From the NCBI GenBank assembly GCA_019914945.1, contig CM034106.1, positions 12,090,501 through 12,154,500 on the forward strand: DNA of 64,000 bases, given 5' to 3'. Below the pieces are notes generated by a model, which was not told where the DNA came from, did no database searches, and worked only from the letters and a program-made list of their open reading frames with translations. The DNA is from Typha latifolia. Lineage: Eukaryota; Streptophyta; Magnoliopsida; Poales; Typhaceae. Position numbers and translations under genes: made by a program. This document shows positions 1 through 15,000 of the stretch, in pieces; position 1 is the stretch's first letter, and each line of letters opens with the position of its first letter.

Positions 1-3000
1 CAGAGAGCCTCTTCATAAAGACAGCAACAGTTACATTACAAGTTTATAATCTCCAAGCATTGAATGCCCTCAACCAGATGGCAGGTTTCCCAACAATTCA
101 GTCCAGCAATTAAATTTGGTACTGCTTATCCAGCTTAACATCCCTTGGCATATCACAATACTCAAAAAGTGGCTACCCAAAGATATGAAACCTACCACAT
201 ATATCTTTAATATTAATATGCATAGTATCCCATCTAACACATCTAGGACAACAAAATTTGTGTATATCGATCATATAAGAACGTATAAATTTAGAACCAA
301 AATAACCAAGTGTCCCATCAAGTGCAAAAGTAACAGAACATGTCTAGTGGCCAATCTGGCAAGAGCAATACAAAATAAGCATCTATATATTGACATTTGG
401 AGTAAAATAAGTATCTAATTTTTTTATCTATCTGTTGGGGCACAACCATAATTTTCATTATGAGAATTCTTATGAAAAGCAATTCTTTTTTATGATTATT
501 AAAAATTAAAAATTTCAAAAAAGTAATATTTTTGGATTAAGCATGAACATTAAAAATGTAAACCTGATCTTGGAAACCAGGAGGATCTGCAGCTGCACCT
601 TCATTAGCACTAATTTCCTCTTTGTTGGTAAAATTACGGCCAGATATAACCTGTTGACATAAGTTGAACCAATTATTTGGCACACGAGTGGAATCTAAAT
701 GTCTTTCTTTAGCTTGGAACGAGTTACATGGCACACAGCATAAAATTTGTAATGACCTTTTTATCCCTCAACTGTCTAGCCTTCTCATCCTTGTTAGCAG
801 TGAGATTAGGTGCATTGTGAACATTGTTCCTGGCAACTTCTATCAACTGCTGCAATGATTCTGGAGACCCCGGCCTCATTGCTAACTGCAAGTTTAAGAA
901 ATATCTAATTTCTACAATACACAAAGTAGTTATACTGTCATCTTTAACTAAAAAAATGCATACCTTTGATAAGGCGTCAATAAGATTGTACAGCTCTGAC
1001 ATGCTTACGCCAGCATCTTGAGCAATCAATGTTTGGACAAGTGATATGGCAAACTCTGTCGCAGCTTCTGTTAAAGAAGACAAGCAGTTAGAATCTTTTG
1101 TCAACACCAGACACCAAACAAAGACACCAAACAAAGACGCCAACACAGAGGCCAATCTCAAAAGCGAAGAAAAATAAAATCATGATTCATGGCAAGAGAT
1201 GTTCAGGAAACTCAAGATCTAAGCATTACTCTAGCTACAAAATTAGCTGTTTTTCCAAATCTGAAAGAAATGGTCAACATACTATTCCTTCCCCCGTCAA
1301 TAAGTTTTGCCAGATGGACGTTGTACTCTGCAAGGTTTAGCAACTCAGAACGAATAAAGCCGATTGTTATTTCTTTGTTAAACTTCTTCTCTTCATCTGA
1401 GTAAATTACCTGCAAAAACATGTGTAGGGATTCATAGATCAATCAATTATTCTTCAAAGTTAGAGGAAACATTAGAAGGGTAAATGAAAGGTGAAAAACT
1501 GAAGATGAAATTATAGGATAGCTCCAACATGACACCATCAGATGTACTAAGCTTTCCTAGTGTTAATGGTCAGAAACTAGCTGGATCAATTGAGCATCTA
1601 GCAAAATATCAGCTCAAAATGGCAATTGGGGTTTATATATTGGAGGCTGCATGACAAACAGAATGCACTCACATTGCAGCAAGAACCAATTCACAATCAA
1701 TTAATTCACATGCTTATAAAAAATATTACTGAGAGTTTTGAGACTAGTAACTGCAGATATGAAACCATGTGGTGCAAAGGAGAAGGAAAGGACTGACATG
1801 GAGCTAATTCTCAAATGTAAGAAGAAAGTGCATGTACTTGAATTATGGTTTTGCCAAGTTGAAGTACATACCCAGCTAGTTAATTCTTTAACAACAAGTT
1901 TGCTAGCATCACGTATTGCAGCTAAAATTGCCAGATGGGAGGTGACATGGACACCATTTGATGAATTCTCATACAAACTTTTGAAAACCTGGAACAGAAG
2001 AAAAGTTCCACCGAAAAATGCAAATGAATAAAAGAAGAGAAAGTTAGACTAGTCAAAAAGCATAGTAAAAAGTACTTGACCTTCTGTGCCACAGCTAGTG
2101 CAGCCTCATCTCGGCTTATGCATCTCAGTATGATATCAGGCACCTCAGAAACAACTCCCTGCAAAGGAGGAGGTAGGTAAGTAAATGAAGTAATGAGGTC
2201 AATCAAATATGGGCATGAACAACCATAGGTGAGAACAAGAATTATCTGACCTGAATTTCTGTTTCTCTAGCATCTTTAGCTATCAAGGCTTCAAGCTGAA
2301 ATGTATAATTAGGCTCAATTAGAAACTTAACTTTGGACAAACACATGTAAGACTTTTGAAAAAAAAAAGGATGAAGAACATATTGCAGTTTACACAATAA
2401 GTGACAGAAATATAGATTTTAATCTAGAAGAAAGACCAAGGCAAGAAATGTCTTCAGCATGATTACGGGTCTTTCATCTTTACAACTTTCAATTGAATTA
2501 ATCACCCACAAAACCCACACCTCTTCCCACATCAAAGCACATGTATAAACTTAAAAAGGAAAAGTGGTTAAGCATCACCAGTCAGACCAGCAGCCCAAAA
2601 GTGTATTCTGCTCGAGATGCAGAAGAACATAAACATCTTCCAGTCTAGTCATTCAGATCATTTACAAATTACAAGATTACTAGATATCATAAGACATTTC
2701 TCAAATCATATGCCGCAAAGTTCAAAGAATTTACGATGCACTTTGAAGTTCTTCCTGGTCTTAAAAAAACAACACCCATAACCATATCTAACATCCAAAA
2801 ACAATCATAATAAGTTGATTCTAGATAGTAATTTTGCAAAATCAGTCTAAATATGAAAAATCTCTCCTCTTACAGTCTTGCTCTCAGATTATATTCTCTT
2901 CCATAAAACACATATTATTGCCTTGAAGTCTAATTTGTCATTCAACTGAAGAACTTTAGGTACTGAGGAGGTAAGCGAAGCACATAAGTGTAAAAGTAAC

Positions 3001-6000
3001 ATTGAACCGTCAGGGTGGAAAAAGGACCAGGCTTTGTTACCTTGAGTGCAACTTGTTGATACCTATCTAATGCATCACCAGTAGTCAACAGGGATTCAGG
3101 TATAACTGTTCCCAAACGGTCAGCTGATGCTGTAGGTGAAGGAGGTACTATAGCGCCCAATTCCTGATAACAGGTTAATGCAAATGTCAGCAGATTATCG
3201 ATATTATCTTTCCAGCTTATAATGAAGGAAATGGCAAAGTTTCCTGACTTTGGTTGTGACTGGTGCATCGGCTGTTGGGAGATCACTTGAAGTAACGCTA
3301 ACAGGAAATGGGGAAACAACAGAATTTATTCCGCCACCATGTTGAATAGCAGTGTCACTTGTTCCAACTTGAGTGGGATGACCACTACAAACCAAATAAT
3401 CAAATTTAGAATCCAGGGTTCTATTTCCATGCTTATACAAAGTGAAAGATAAGAAGAATTTGAACCTAGGAAGTTGTGAAGAACCACGATCTGACTCTTC
3501 AGATATCAGATCCAATGGCTGAGCTACTGAGCTGAATGGAGCTACTTGAGAAGTTGAGAAGCCACTGGAGTTCAATGGGACTGAACTTGAACTGTATGCT
3601 CGAGGAACACTAGAGTTACCTGTACTCCCACTCATACCAGGTTGTCCAGTAGGCCCAGCACTTGAATTCTGACTGGACTGGTTGTGCCATATAATCTTGA
3701 TGAAGTCCTGGAAACAAGAAAGAATCAACACGTGAAAAAGTCACATTCATAGAAGCTTCATAGTACAAAATGGAAGGATAAACACTTTGTGACTTTACAT
3801 CATAAACACGCTGTTGGGCGAGGGACAGGCGACCGGGCTTAGGACGAAGTGCCTCTGGGACACGTGAAAATGGACCTTGAGAATAAGTAAAAGCATCATA
3901 ATAGGAGCCAGTCCCTTCCCTTTGCTTCCTTAGGGCAGCAAATGAGGGACCTATTTCTCCATCAATCATCTCCACAGCCTGCAGAAAATCCAGTATAATA
4001 TTACATAATTTTAACACTCCCAACTTGTGTCAGTTGCCAATTGTAAGCAACATTAGAAATCGAGTCCTATGATATTAATTCAACTAGTTCACCCAGGTTA
4101 TAGAGCGACAACAAACACAGTAAAGCTTGCTATTTGCATCTCATTGCAAGTGTTTATTGTAAAGGATTCAAATCAGAGTTGCATAACAAGCAACCATATT
4201 CATCTTTTCTTAGAAGAAGATGGTTCTTTTCCTCAAATTCTGGAAGATAATCCCTGGTGAAGCTTTACAATCAGCTTTACAAATCAATGGTGAACGACCA
4301 AATAAATCAATGGTGAAGCTTTACAATCAGCTTCATAACAAGCAACCATATTCATCTTTTCTTAGAAGAAGATGGTTCTTTTCCTCAAATTCTGCAAGAT
4401 AATCCCTATTACTCAGCAAGGTTGCATAGATAGTTGATATATGTTACTACCTTAATCATAGCATCATAATGCCCAAGAAAAATATAATATCAATCAAAAG
4501 TGTGTGGTTCTTCAGCTTTAGTGTTTAAGGTTTCACACACCAATCAAAAGAATAAGACAATAACAAGCATGCATCGCACAGTGAAGCAAAATTTGATTCC
4601 AAACATATAACTTTACAAAAACAACATTCAAGAGAAAATTGTTAAAGCAAAGTTACCTTTTGTGATGCCACATCTTCAATTACTGCACAGCCAAGATCAA
4701 GATGATCATTGGTAAGAATCTGAATTATCTGCTCATTATTTTCATTGTTACTATTTAAGGCCTGAAGTAGACTTCGGAGGTGATTCGTCAGGGCCACACG
4801 AAGAGGTTCCTGAAGAGCCATAAATTATCAGATGAGCTCCAAGGTCAGCTATAATTTAAGCTACAAGCATAAATGAGATAATGCTCCGAGTTTGACACAC
4901 ACATGCGAATCAAAACTACAAGCAGATGAATTCACAAGACCTTGCAAGTGACATGGGCCAAACTTCCAGCTAAAGTGCCAACCATTAAGCGCGCAGAACG
5001 AGATATGACATTATCGTCCGACTCCATAACATAGTCCTATACAGAAATGTGTGAGCAGAAAAACAAATGTGGCACAACTTTGCCTATAGAAACATTGTTG
5101 AAGTGATAATTGTAAATAGGACTGACAAAAAGTACCTTTAAGATAAGTTCCTTTGTTGTCCGGCTAGCTATAGTAACACTTCTCTGAATAACAGCAGATA
5201 TGATCTCTCTCACCGCCCTATCCATAGCCAAGTGAATGATCCTGCATGGATTAAACACTTAGAAGAGAACAAGAAACCAACCCAAGGTAGCCAAGTCAAA
5301 ATAGAGGTTATAAAATCAAACCTGTGGTATTGCAATTGTGAGCCCAAAGAACTAAGCTTTGGATTAATACTGATGTAAGAATCAGCAGTTGGAATTATTG
5401 TCAGAAGCTGCAGGTATCAAATATTGAATAAATCAAGTAGATATGAAAAGACTTGTGTGTAACAACTAATATATAAGACAAAATGGTGAGGAGGCAAACC
5501 TGACTAAGAGAAAACGGAGATGGGGATGGAGATGGGGCAGGGGATGGGGATGGTGAAACTTGAGTCATTCCCTGTGCAGCCGGAACATGTTCGGGCATTA
5601 TTAAAGCCCCAACTTTGTCATCCTCCATCATGGTATTTGAAGCAAGATGCAGAGGACCTGTATACTACAAAACACAAATGCACTAAAAATGAGCAAAGAC
5701 ATTATCTCACCCACACACACTCACAACTTATATATAAATATATCTAATTTGCATCATCAAGGAAAGCCAGTTGACCAAAAACCTGATTAAGTATATTCGG
5801 AAGATTCATTGTGCGTGACGTGCTATTGACCTCAGGTTGAAGCTCTACATGATTCACTGTAGGAATGATCCCCGATGAGACTTCCGCAATGACTGGTGGT
5901 TGAGATGAAGTGACATCCTTGTTTGAAAAATCTGGATTCCCTTCCACCTGACGAACTTTATCTTTAAGAAGTGAAGTAGGTTTAACTTCTTTCATGTCCA

Positions 6001-9000
6001 CTCCAAGATTTTTGAATAACACCTGCACAGTGCAGTAACAAAAACACTTAAAGGAACTTACAGCATCACAACTTAAGCATAAAGTCGTTCCACACAGTAA
6101 ACTAGATAAAGTACCTCAATATCAAATTTTAGGTTCATTTTGAGGTTTGGTAGGTTATAGATCTCAGCAAGTAAACTAAGGATCCCCATAGTCCAGGGAT
6201 TTGGAGGCTGATATGCTATACTTGACTGGCATGGTTCCAAAATCTACAATATTTGCAAGTTATTAGATCACAGCTAGCATAAATTTGATTTAATGAAGCT
6301 CAAATTTTCAAAATGGTGGCACCTTTGAAGTGAATGGAATTACTGCAATCATCAACCCCCTTTCATATGCCTGACCACAACAATTCAGAAGTTACAAAGC
6401 CAGCAAATAGTAAGAATAAGTAGTATACAAGAATCAGTGAGCAATTATAATCTTTGACATTGCTGTGACTAAGTGAAGAGCACTGTCAAAATCACCATGC
6501 AGACAGTAATTAGAAGTACAGATTTTCTGCAGACTTCAGAGTTCTGAAATGCTAACATTAGAAGAAAATTATAGTGTATTGTTTGAACAATTTTTTCAAG
6601 AATTCAGCTTTCAAGACAGTCTAAGAAGTCAAATCGTTTTATCTAACACCTATATATTTTTTCCTTCTTTGATCAAAATATTAAAAATAAACCTAAGTAC
6701 CTCCAAAGTGCAGAAACCAAAAGCGTAACAAAAATTCCTAAGAGTAGCATACTCTACCTCTATTATTAGGACTTTCGGATCTATTTCTTTTGCTCGTAGT
6801 GATTTGTTCCGACCAATGGTCAACTTTCCAAGCCAGCTGCCAAGATTTTTAAGCAAGGAGCGCTCCTCTGAGCTTGATTTTATAAGTTCTGATCCCAACA
6901 AAACCTACACAACCAAAAGTGGCAAAATAGATAACAGAACTTTCTAGAGAAAAAGACAACATCAATTAATTAGTCCCAGTCAAACCTTGCAGTTCTCATA
7001 AGTGGCTTTTAGGATTTCCTTATCCAGCACTTTTGAATTGACTTTGTCAAAGAACTTCAGATACAAGTCATGAAAATTTGGTTCAATACTAGCCCTGCCA
7101 GACAATTGTAGTAAGAAAATATCACTTATGAGTTACGACGCTTAACTGTAAACAGACTAAATGAGAAGGCAACATTATTTCTGTCCTTACCTTTTCATGA
7201 CCATATATTGTGCAAACCAAGGATAGTGATCTTCCTTCAAGACTTCATCAAACTCCTTTGCCTTTGCATCCATATTTGAAGTTGAAATGTTATTGATCAT
7301 GAATAAAATTTTGTCTTGAACTTCTGATGAGGGGGCCTAGATCAAAAGAGTTGACCCGATTTTGATTCTCATGTCTAAGATATGTCCAATTGTTACAAAG
7401 AAAGAAAAATTAACCGTGGCAAAACGCAAAATTAACCTCAACAGTATCTCTTCGTTCAGCGGCTGCTACAAGTGTTTCAATGTTTAATGCAGCCCCAAAA
7501 CCAATGGCGGGCGAATGTTGCCGTAGCATACCTAAATGAAGAAGTTAGACACTTCAATCCATTAGGCACATCACCAATTCTAGCATGAATAGGTGTAAGA
7601 CATAAAAAAAAGTTACTCGGCAATTTGGCATTCTATATTTAACAAACAAAAAGACTAATTGCAGATTACATGTAGCTCTACCCTAAACTACATTCTGAGA
7701 TTTACAAGATACGAAATAGCACAACTTATGTAAAATAACAGTAGATTAGCATGTCAATAGTTTCTTTTACCTAGAGCTAAACTTCGAGGACGTAAAAAGC
7801 CAGGAGAGGATACAGTAGTTGCCACATTAGTAGAATGATGAGATGATGCTTGTGAAGACTGCAACGGAGTTACCTACGCAAGCATAAGCATTAAAAGAGA
7901 AGGCCAGAGATAGCCACTTAATTGAGATGTTTATAAAGGAGACGTTGAAAAGAAAAACAAGAAACTGAAAAGTAAACACTAATCACTGGCCTCTCAAACT
8001 CATAGTTTTGGCATATTAGATCTTTACTTCTCCAACAAAGCATCTACACAGTTACTAGTACCTTCTGAGTAGTAGAAGAATCAACAGTTGTCAAGGCAAG
8101 TGATGTTTGCGCAATTTGAGAAAGAGGAGGCTTGCTATAACTAACAGATGTTGTAGATGCTTTAAGCCTCTCGCCAAGAAACCCTTGATGCCTCTGCTGC
8201 AGTTGAAACGAAGAAAGCTGCCTTCCTAATTGTGAGGAAGTTGAACCCATCAACTGCCATGATGCCTCAGAGGCCTGTAGAAAACAGACCATTACATTGG
8301 ATGAAATTAACAAATATTAACAAGGAAAAATTTTAAAAATCAAATTTGTTACTTTTAATAGTTAAAAAAACTCATCAATTGAAATTAGCATGATATATTT
8401 CCATTATAATACCAAAAATAAAGTAATTCAACTTCCAGTCCTCATGTTAGAAAACTTCAGTGTCAAAGATCTCAAAGAAATGTCACTATGATTAATAGAA
8501 ATGCTCTGAAATTGTAACATGAGGACCAAATTGATAGGACCGAGGTTCGTGCAGGGAGGTCTGGGAATCTCTGGATGTTGAATTATTACAACATTTCTAA
8601 AATACATGGTAAGATCTTCAGAAGAAGACAAAAGGATAAAATGAGCAATTCATCATGTCCCTGCATATATGAATTAGATCAAGTTCGAACTACACCTCAA
8701 TGCTATCTGCAGATGCTGGTCCAGAAGCTTGTTGTTCAGTTGCAACAGAGTCACCACCATTTGACTCAGTGTGACTGGACGAAATCTTTGCAAGTGCTCT
8801 CTCAATTATAGCAACCAACTCAGAGTGTGACACACGCAGATGTGAAATCTGCAATATATGATTGCAGTACTGTGGCCACTCAATTAAACGGTCCATAAAC
8901 TGCTCCAGGGCCTTCGTACCAAACATAAACATCTGCACACAAACCAGGTTATAAAATTGGTACACGCTAAGCAGACCACATTTAGAGAAAACTCACTGTT

Positions 9001-12000
9001 TAAAGATATTTTTACTAACCTTTGAGTCAACAGATTTACGCAAGGCATCAAGAACCCCACGTAAGGCAATACCAAGTGCAAGATGAGTGACAAGCTGGTG
9101 CTTTATAAGGGAGCCTGCGCCAATTATAACCCGCAAATAAAGTTATATCAAAGAAACATGAACACCACCAATGCAGATTTTGAAGGGAAAAGCTTATAAC
9201 AGAAGAAGGTTCGTGAATCAACTTTCTTTATATACTTTCTTGAGTGGAGGGGAAAAAATTCTTAGCATGTAAAGAAGAATGGCTATGTGCAAAGCATGTT
9301 TTACCAATTAGATGAGAAAAAAAAAAAGCATGTAAGAAGATTCAGAGGACACTTAATTCCTCCAATTACGTTTTTAGATAGGAATGCAAGTCATGAAAAA
9401 CTTCTGAACTTATGCAGACTGGAACTCCCCAGATGGAAGTATATCCCAAGTCTGTCGACATCTCAGATGACAAAGAACAAATTGAAAATTGATAGTTTCA
9501 CTGCTCATACAGTATCAGCTACTCTCATCAGAAGAGGACATGGAAGTATAGTACAACTCTTGTCCTGATATTACAATCTCCAGAAGCTCAAATCTTAACC
9601 GAGATATATACAGTAATTTTAGTATTAGAAACTCAAATTAACCCAGGAAAGACAATCATGACCTCAGAAATTAGAAAAAGTTCTATAAATGGCATTCGAT
9701 CTCTTATCAGCAAACGCAAAAGGCAAAGGCAAACACAACAGCAGGATTCACATTTCAAAACCTAGACAAAATGATACCCTTAGAAGTTAGAACTATATAT
9801 GAGAAACACAAAATGATAGATACTAACCAAAGAGTACAGCAGCTAACTTCAGTTGCTTATCTGGATACTTGGGAAAGAACTTGTACTCTTCAAACAGATT
9901 GGAAATCATGCAGTTAAATATTGACAGCTCTCTGGAAATCCATTGCATGCAAAACAGCGTATAGGTCAGTAGATTGCACAACAAACAAGTGACTGTCAGG
10001 TCACAAGTCCGATTTCTATCAGATACAAAACAAATTGCAGGATCATATACTGAAGTAGTCATTAATGCTTCTTTGAATGGAATCGAAGAAAAACTGTCAG
10101 ATACTAGAAGTCATGAAGTACATATTTCACCACAAGCATAGTAGAGCACCATGCCTACTAATTTCAGACTTGATTATAGATGCTACACTTCAAAGTTCGA
10201 ATAGTGAATCACACAACACTAAGTCAATGTCAAAGAAAAAAAAAGGATTGCATTATATTCAGACCATGAAATTCTATTTGGCAACACAAATATCCAGGGC
10301 AAATGGTACACATGGGGCTTAAGCAAACCAACCCACCTCTTGTCAGATGATTCTTTGAAGCGTGCAAGCATTTGAACCATGGCGTCAATGCTCAACTGTC
10401 CAGAGAACATTTGATGGAAGTAAGTATTCGCCTCTGCCTCTATGTCATCTGAACTTCCCTCGGGAGTTATCATATCTGTAACTACAGCACTTTCACTCTT
10501 TGGGTTGGAAACCATCTGCAGCCTCTTTATTTCTTCCACAAGTTGGTCGGAGATAAGCTGCCCTGAATGGGTCTGAAGAACCTGTAATGTAGATTTTTGC
10601 ACCTTAATATCATCAATAAGTTAAAAAGAATATCATTTTGAGATGTGCCGTTTAAAAAATTGGTACAATTGTGTCGCAATAGAAAACCTTGAAAAATACA
10701 GAACATGTTTCTTGGCAGATATTCATAACAGCAGCTCGAGATTGTTGTGGAGTGCTTTCTGTAACATCATTTGCTGCATCAATGAGAACCTCCTTCAAGA
10801 ACTTAATGCACTCCTAAAAGGCAAAATGAATCAATTTGTAAGATATAGACATATTAAATGCAGAAAGGCTAAATAAACTAAAGTGAGAAAGTTGGAATAT
10901 AGTAGATTCTGAACATGACTGCGGGGAAGAGCATCCATATTACCTCAACAAAAACATCCTTATATGTAACTAGATTTTCGCTCAACCACTTCTCAAGATC
11001 TATGAGCTCCTTTTGGGAGGCAACGGCAGCCAATTTAATGCTAAAGGAGAGAGGTGTTGCATCCAGTATGGCCGTTAAGATCTATTGCAGAAAAAAGATA
11101 CAAGTTGAAAGGAGCATTTGATAGCAGAAAATATCAAACCAATAAGTAGAGAACTAGAGATTTATTCAGATATGAAGTGACTTAGCAACATCTACAATTA
11201 ATTCTGCGAGTGATCTCTGTACTATATGAGCAACTGCAATACCCTTTTTTTATAAGTAAAGCTTACATAATATAGTAAAATTCTGATAAGATTACCAATA
11301 TATTGGACACAGCAAAAGGGAAAATAAAAATGATCTCATAAAGAGAATAAGATACATTACACAACCAAACAGAACTCTACTCCAATCGGAATAAGACATT
11401 GTATTGCTACTGCGTGGCATGAGTCATATAATCAGATACATACATTGATGATAAAATTCATCAGCACAGTGACATGCCGGATCGTCAAAACCCATCTCTG
11501 CATATAATAGATAGGCCTATACTTATGGCAACCAAAAAATCATCCTCAAGATGTAGTCTGAGCCTGAGGTACAGCACAACACAGCACTAAGGCATTACAT
11601 GCATCCCCAAGCTGCAGTTTTGAGTCATGGAAACATCTCCAGAAAGAGGGTAAGATTTGTTTACATCTGTCCCTCCCACAATCCAGATAAGCGGAAACTT
11701 GCACATTAGGAATTCAGGATCATAATTCCATAAACAGAAAGGGACTGCTCCTACCTATGCCACATTGATAGGTTGCTTATCTACCCTTGCTGTAATACTC
11801 TCTACCAAACATCCAACAATAAGCTAGAAAAAATATAGACAAACTCCATCCGTACATGCTCACCAAGGATTGTTGACATAGCTTATCACAAAGAACTACT
11901 CCTCAGTCCACACTTACTTTCATTAAGTTGAACTGTTGAAGCAGAAAATTTCCAACTAGACATGTGAGACAAATAACCAACACAAAGAAAACACTAAAGT

Positions 12001-15000
12001 AACTAAATGTGGAAATGCAATAAAATACAGAATAAACCAAAAACGCAAAGAAAAAATTATAGAGAAATAGTAATAGCAGACTTTCCATATTGCAAGAAAA
12101 CTTAGCTACAAATATAGATTAATAACAGATGATTACATCAGGAAGAGAATTGAAGAGAATGATAATATGTTATCCCATGAATAGCTTCGAGAATTTCACA
12201 AACAAAAAGCTGGTAAAAACTAAAACCCAGTCATTACCTTTAGGTCTTGACATATATCAAGAATTCTCAGGAGACATTTTGGATCAGTATAAGTATCAAG
12301 AATTCCTCGCAGAACTAGGTAGGGTTTGACATGCCATAGATTGCCGATGATGCTGTTTTTTGCCGAATCCATTAGCATTGCAGGAAATATCAGAGAGGAT
12401 ACTTCATATTGGAGGAGGTTATATGCAGTCTGTGAAAACATAAAAAATAATAATTTTCATTAGTTGTACTGCATAATGAATAAAAAAATAAGGAAAACTT
12501 AAGGAAATCATACATTGATACTGGCAAGCCCAAGCAGTAAAACCTCAGGACACTGAGTAAGAGGGTACTGCAGTATTGTCCGAATTGAACAGGCATGGCC
12601 ACGCTCAGCAAGTTGACAAAATATTTCCAGGAGATCAAGACAAAACCAAGCCTGGTTGCCTTGCTTATTTGTAAGATGCAACAAATCAACATAGGCCTAA
12701 GCAGAGAAGTACACCAAATATATAACTTAAGAACACCAAATATTAATCCAAAAAATTTGACTAAATTAAAAGAACAAAGACATACCAGCTTCCGTGAACA
12801 ATGTGCAAATGTAAATACATCAGGTGGTGCAGACACAGCATATCTCAGAAAAGATAACTGGCCCTCTGCATTCCTCCACACAGACCCACAAACAGCATGA
12901 AGCGGAAATGGATCCTAGAGAAGTCACGACATATATTAATTACATTGTCAAAATTAGGCATTACAAAGAAGCAAGTATTAGTTCATAATTACCCCGCATG
13001 CACGATTATATATGGACATTAGAATAGAGAACGCTACTTCATCCGGAACATTGAAGCCCTCATGATCTAGATTTTCCATTACATATTTCCAATTTGTTTT
13101 TGGAGCCTATAAAGAAAAATTATTCAGTTTGAAGTTAAAGAATTGTCAGTTTAGTACAGTAAATCATTTAGTGCTCACACAGAAGAGGCAAAGGAAAAGG
13201 GGAAATCAACTCACAAGTTGGTTGATTGAATCAACAAGAACATCAATGTTCCATGTGCTTAATGGAGATAAATCACTGGCTGGGCTACTACCAACAGCAG
13301 AGCAGAATGTTGCATACGTATTCTGTGCGTCTTCAAGACCAGTATGAGTGCGAGCAATTGCTCCAAGTATCTTGGAAATTGTTATATCATTAAGAGGATC
13401 AAAAAGAGAGAGCATCTCTTTACAGCGAGAGCTGTTAATTGTACATCCATAACCCAATTCAGTCATGATGTCTGCCATGCTCATTTCCTTCTCTATTTCA
13501 GCCAAAATGGCCTCAAAATCACTATATGCAGTCTCATAGAATATATCCAAATGCCTACAAAAATAAGAGAAAAAAATACAAGCCAATGTATACTCCACCA
13601 ATTGAATTATATCCATGTACCCAATAGTACATGAGAATGAGAAGCATCATCCTGAATATGAATTACCTTGGAGAGTTGACAGCATGAATGTCACTTCTCA
13701 GGTTTGGAGCAGGAATAAAGAAGGGGCTCCCTTTCAACTGCAATAGAGATAGAATATTCGTAAAAGAATCCATATGCTTAGAAAGGCCCTCGTTTCGGTA
13801 AAGAAATGCAACAATCTCCTGAATTTTCTCGTTAGATACAGAAGCAGGATTTGCACAGAGTTCCTCAATCTGAACAATGCAGAAATTTTGCCCTGAAAAA
13901 AGAAAGTATTGACATCTAACATGTGAAGCAAATGTAGCAATCACGGGAAAAATAAGAGGGAAATAATGTACCATGTTTAAAACTGAAAGTGAATAATGAA
14001 CGCCTTACCTTTCATCTTCAAATCAGGATTCTCAGAATCTGATAAGGCAAGCCCAAGACCAATTCTCTCTGATACTGAGAGTTTAAGTGTGCCTGAAAGG
14101 TCCTCTAGAAATCTTTCACTTAATCGTGTTGTACTTACAGCTTCACAAAAGCTTGTACTGAAATCTGGTCTATCAAGCAAATATCTAAATATATCAGATA
14201 TGACAGAACATTTCAGCGGAAAGTTTTGAGTCTCCCCACTATTTAGTTTCAGTTGATCTAAGCAGGTTTGGAGCAATAAGATGCTTCCATCATTTCCATA
14301 TTCCACCAACTAGGACAAAAAGAAAGAAACTGTGCATCAGTAAACACTCAAGGCAACTGAAACCAAATGAAATTAGTAAGCAGCATTGTATAGTACATTC
14401 AAGGAGAACCAGACGTGTCTGGCGCATTCACGATATTATCATTGGCTTCATGTAATGAGCATTTAATCAGGAGAAAGGAACTTGTGAAGATACTACAGAT
14501 TTGCACCTCATGCAGAACAGCACTCGAAAGTTTTTTTTTAAAATAGAGCAGACGAAGAAAATAATAAATCTATAGCAAGATCTCTAGAGTGATAATTGAC
14601 TAAATGATAAATAAAGCAAACCATTACCAAGAAAATACTGTATAGAACATAAACATATTGCACATATTTATGTAACTAATAAATAATTAAAACACAAATA
14701 CAAGAAAAAGTGAAATAGTGAATGACCCATGATCAATTGGATAGAAAAAAATGCATCGTGTAAGACTATTCTTAGTTATTCATCTCAATTCTCGAACAAA
14801 ACATCTTAGAAACAATGAACTCGTAACATCCGAAAGGCATATATAACAGAATAAGCACTTAATAGGGAACTCATAACAACCAAAAGGAGAAACCAGTATG
14901 TCATATGCTAGAGAGGTCAAACCAGCCAAAGCGAATGATAAAAGGAGAAAAGCATGATAACAATCAGTAAGAAACATAGGAAACTTTATACTGATTTACA

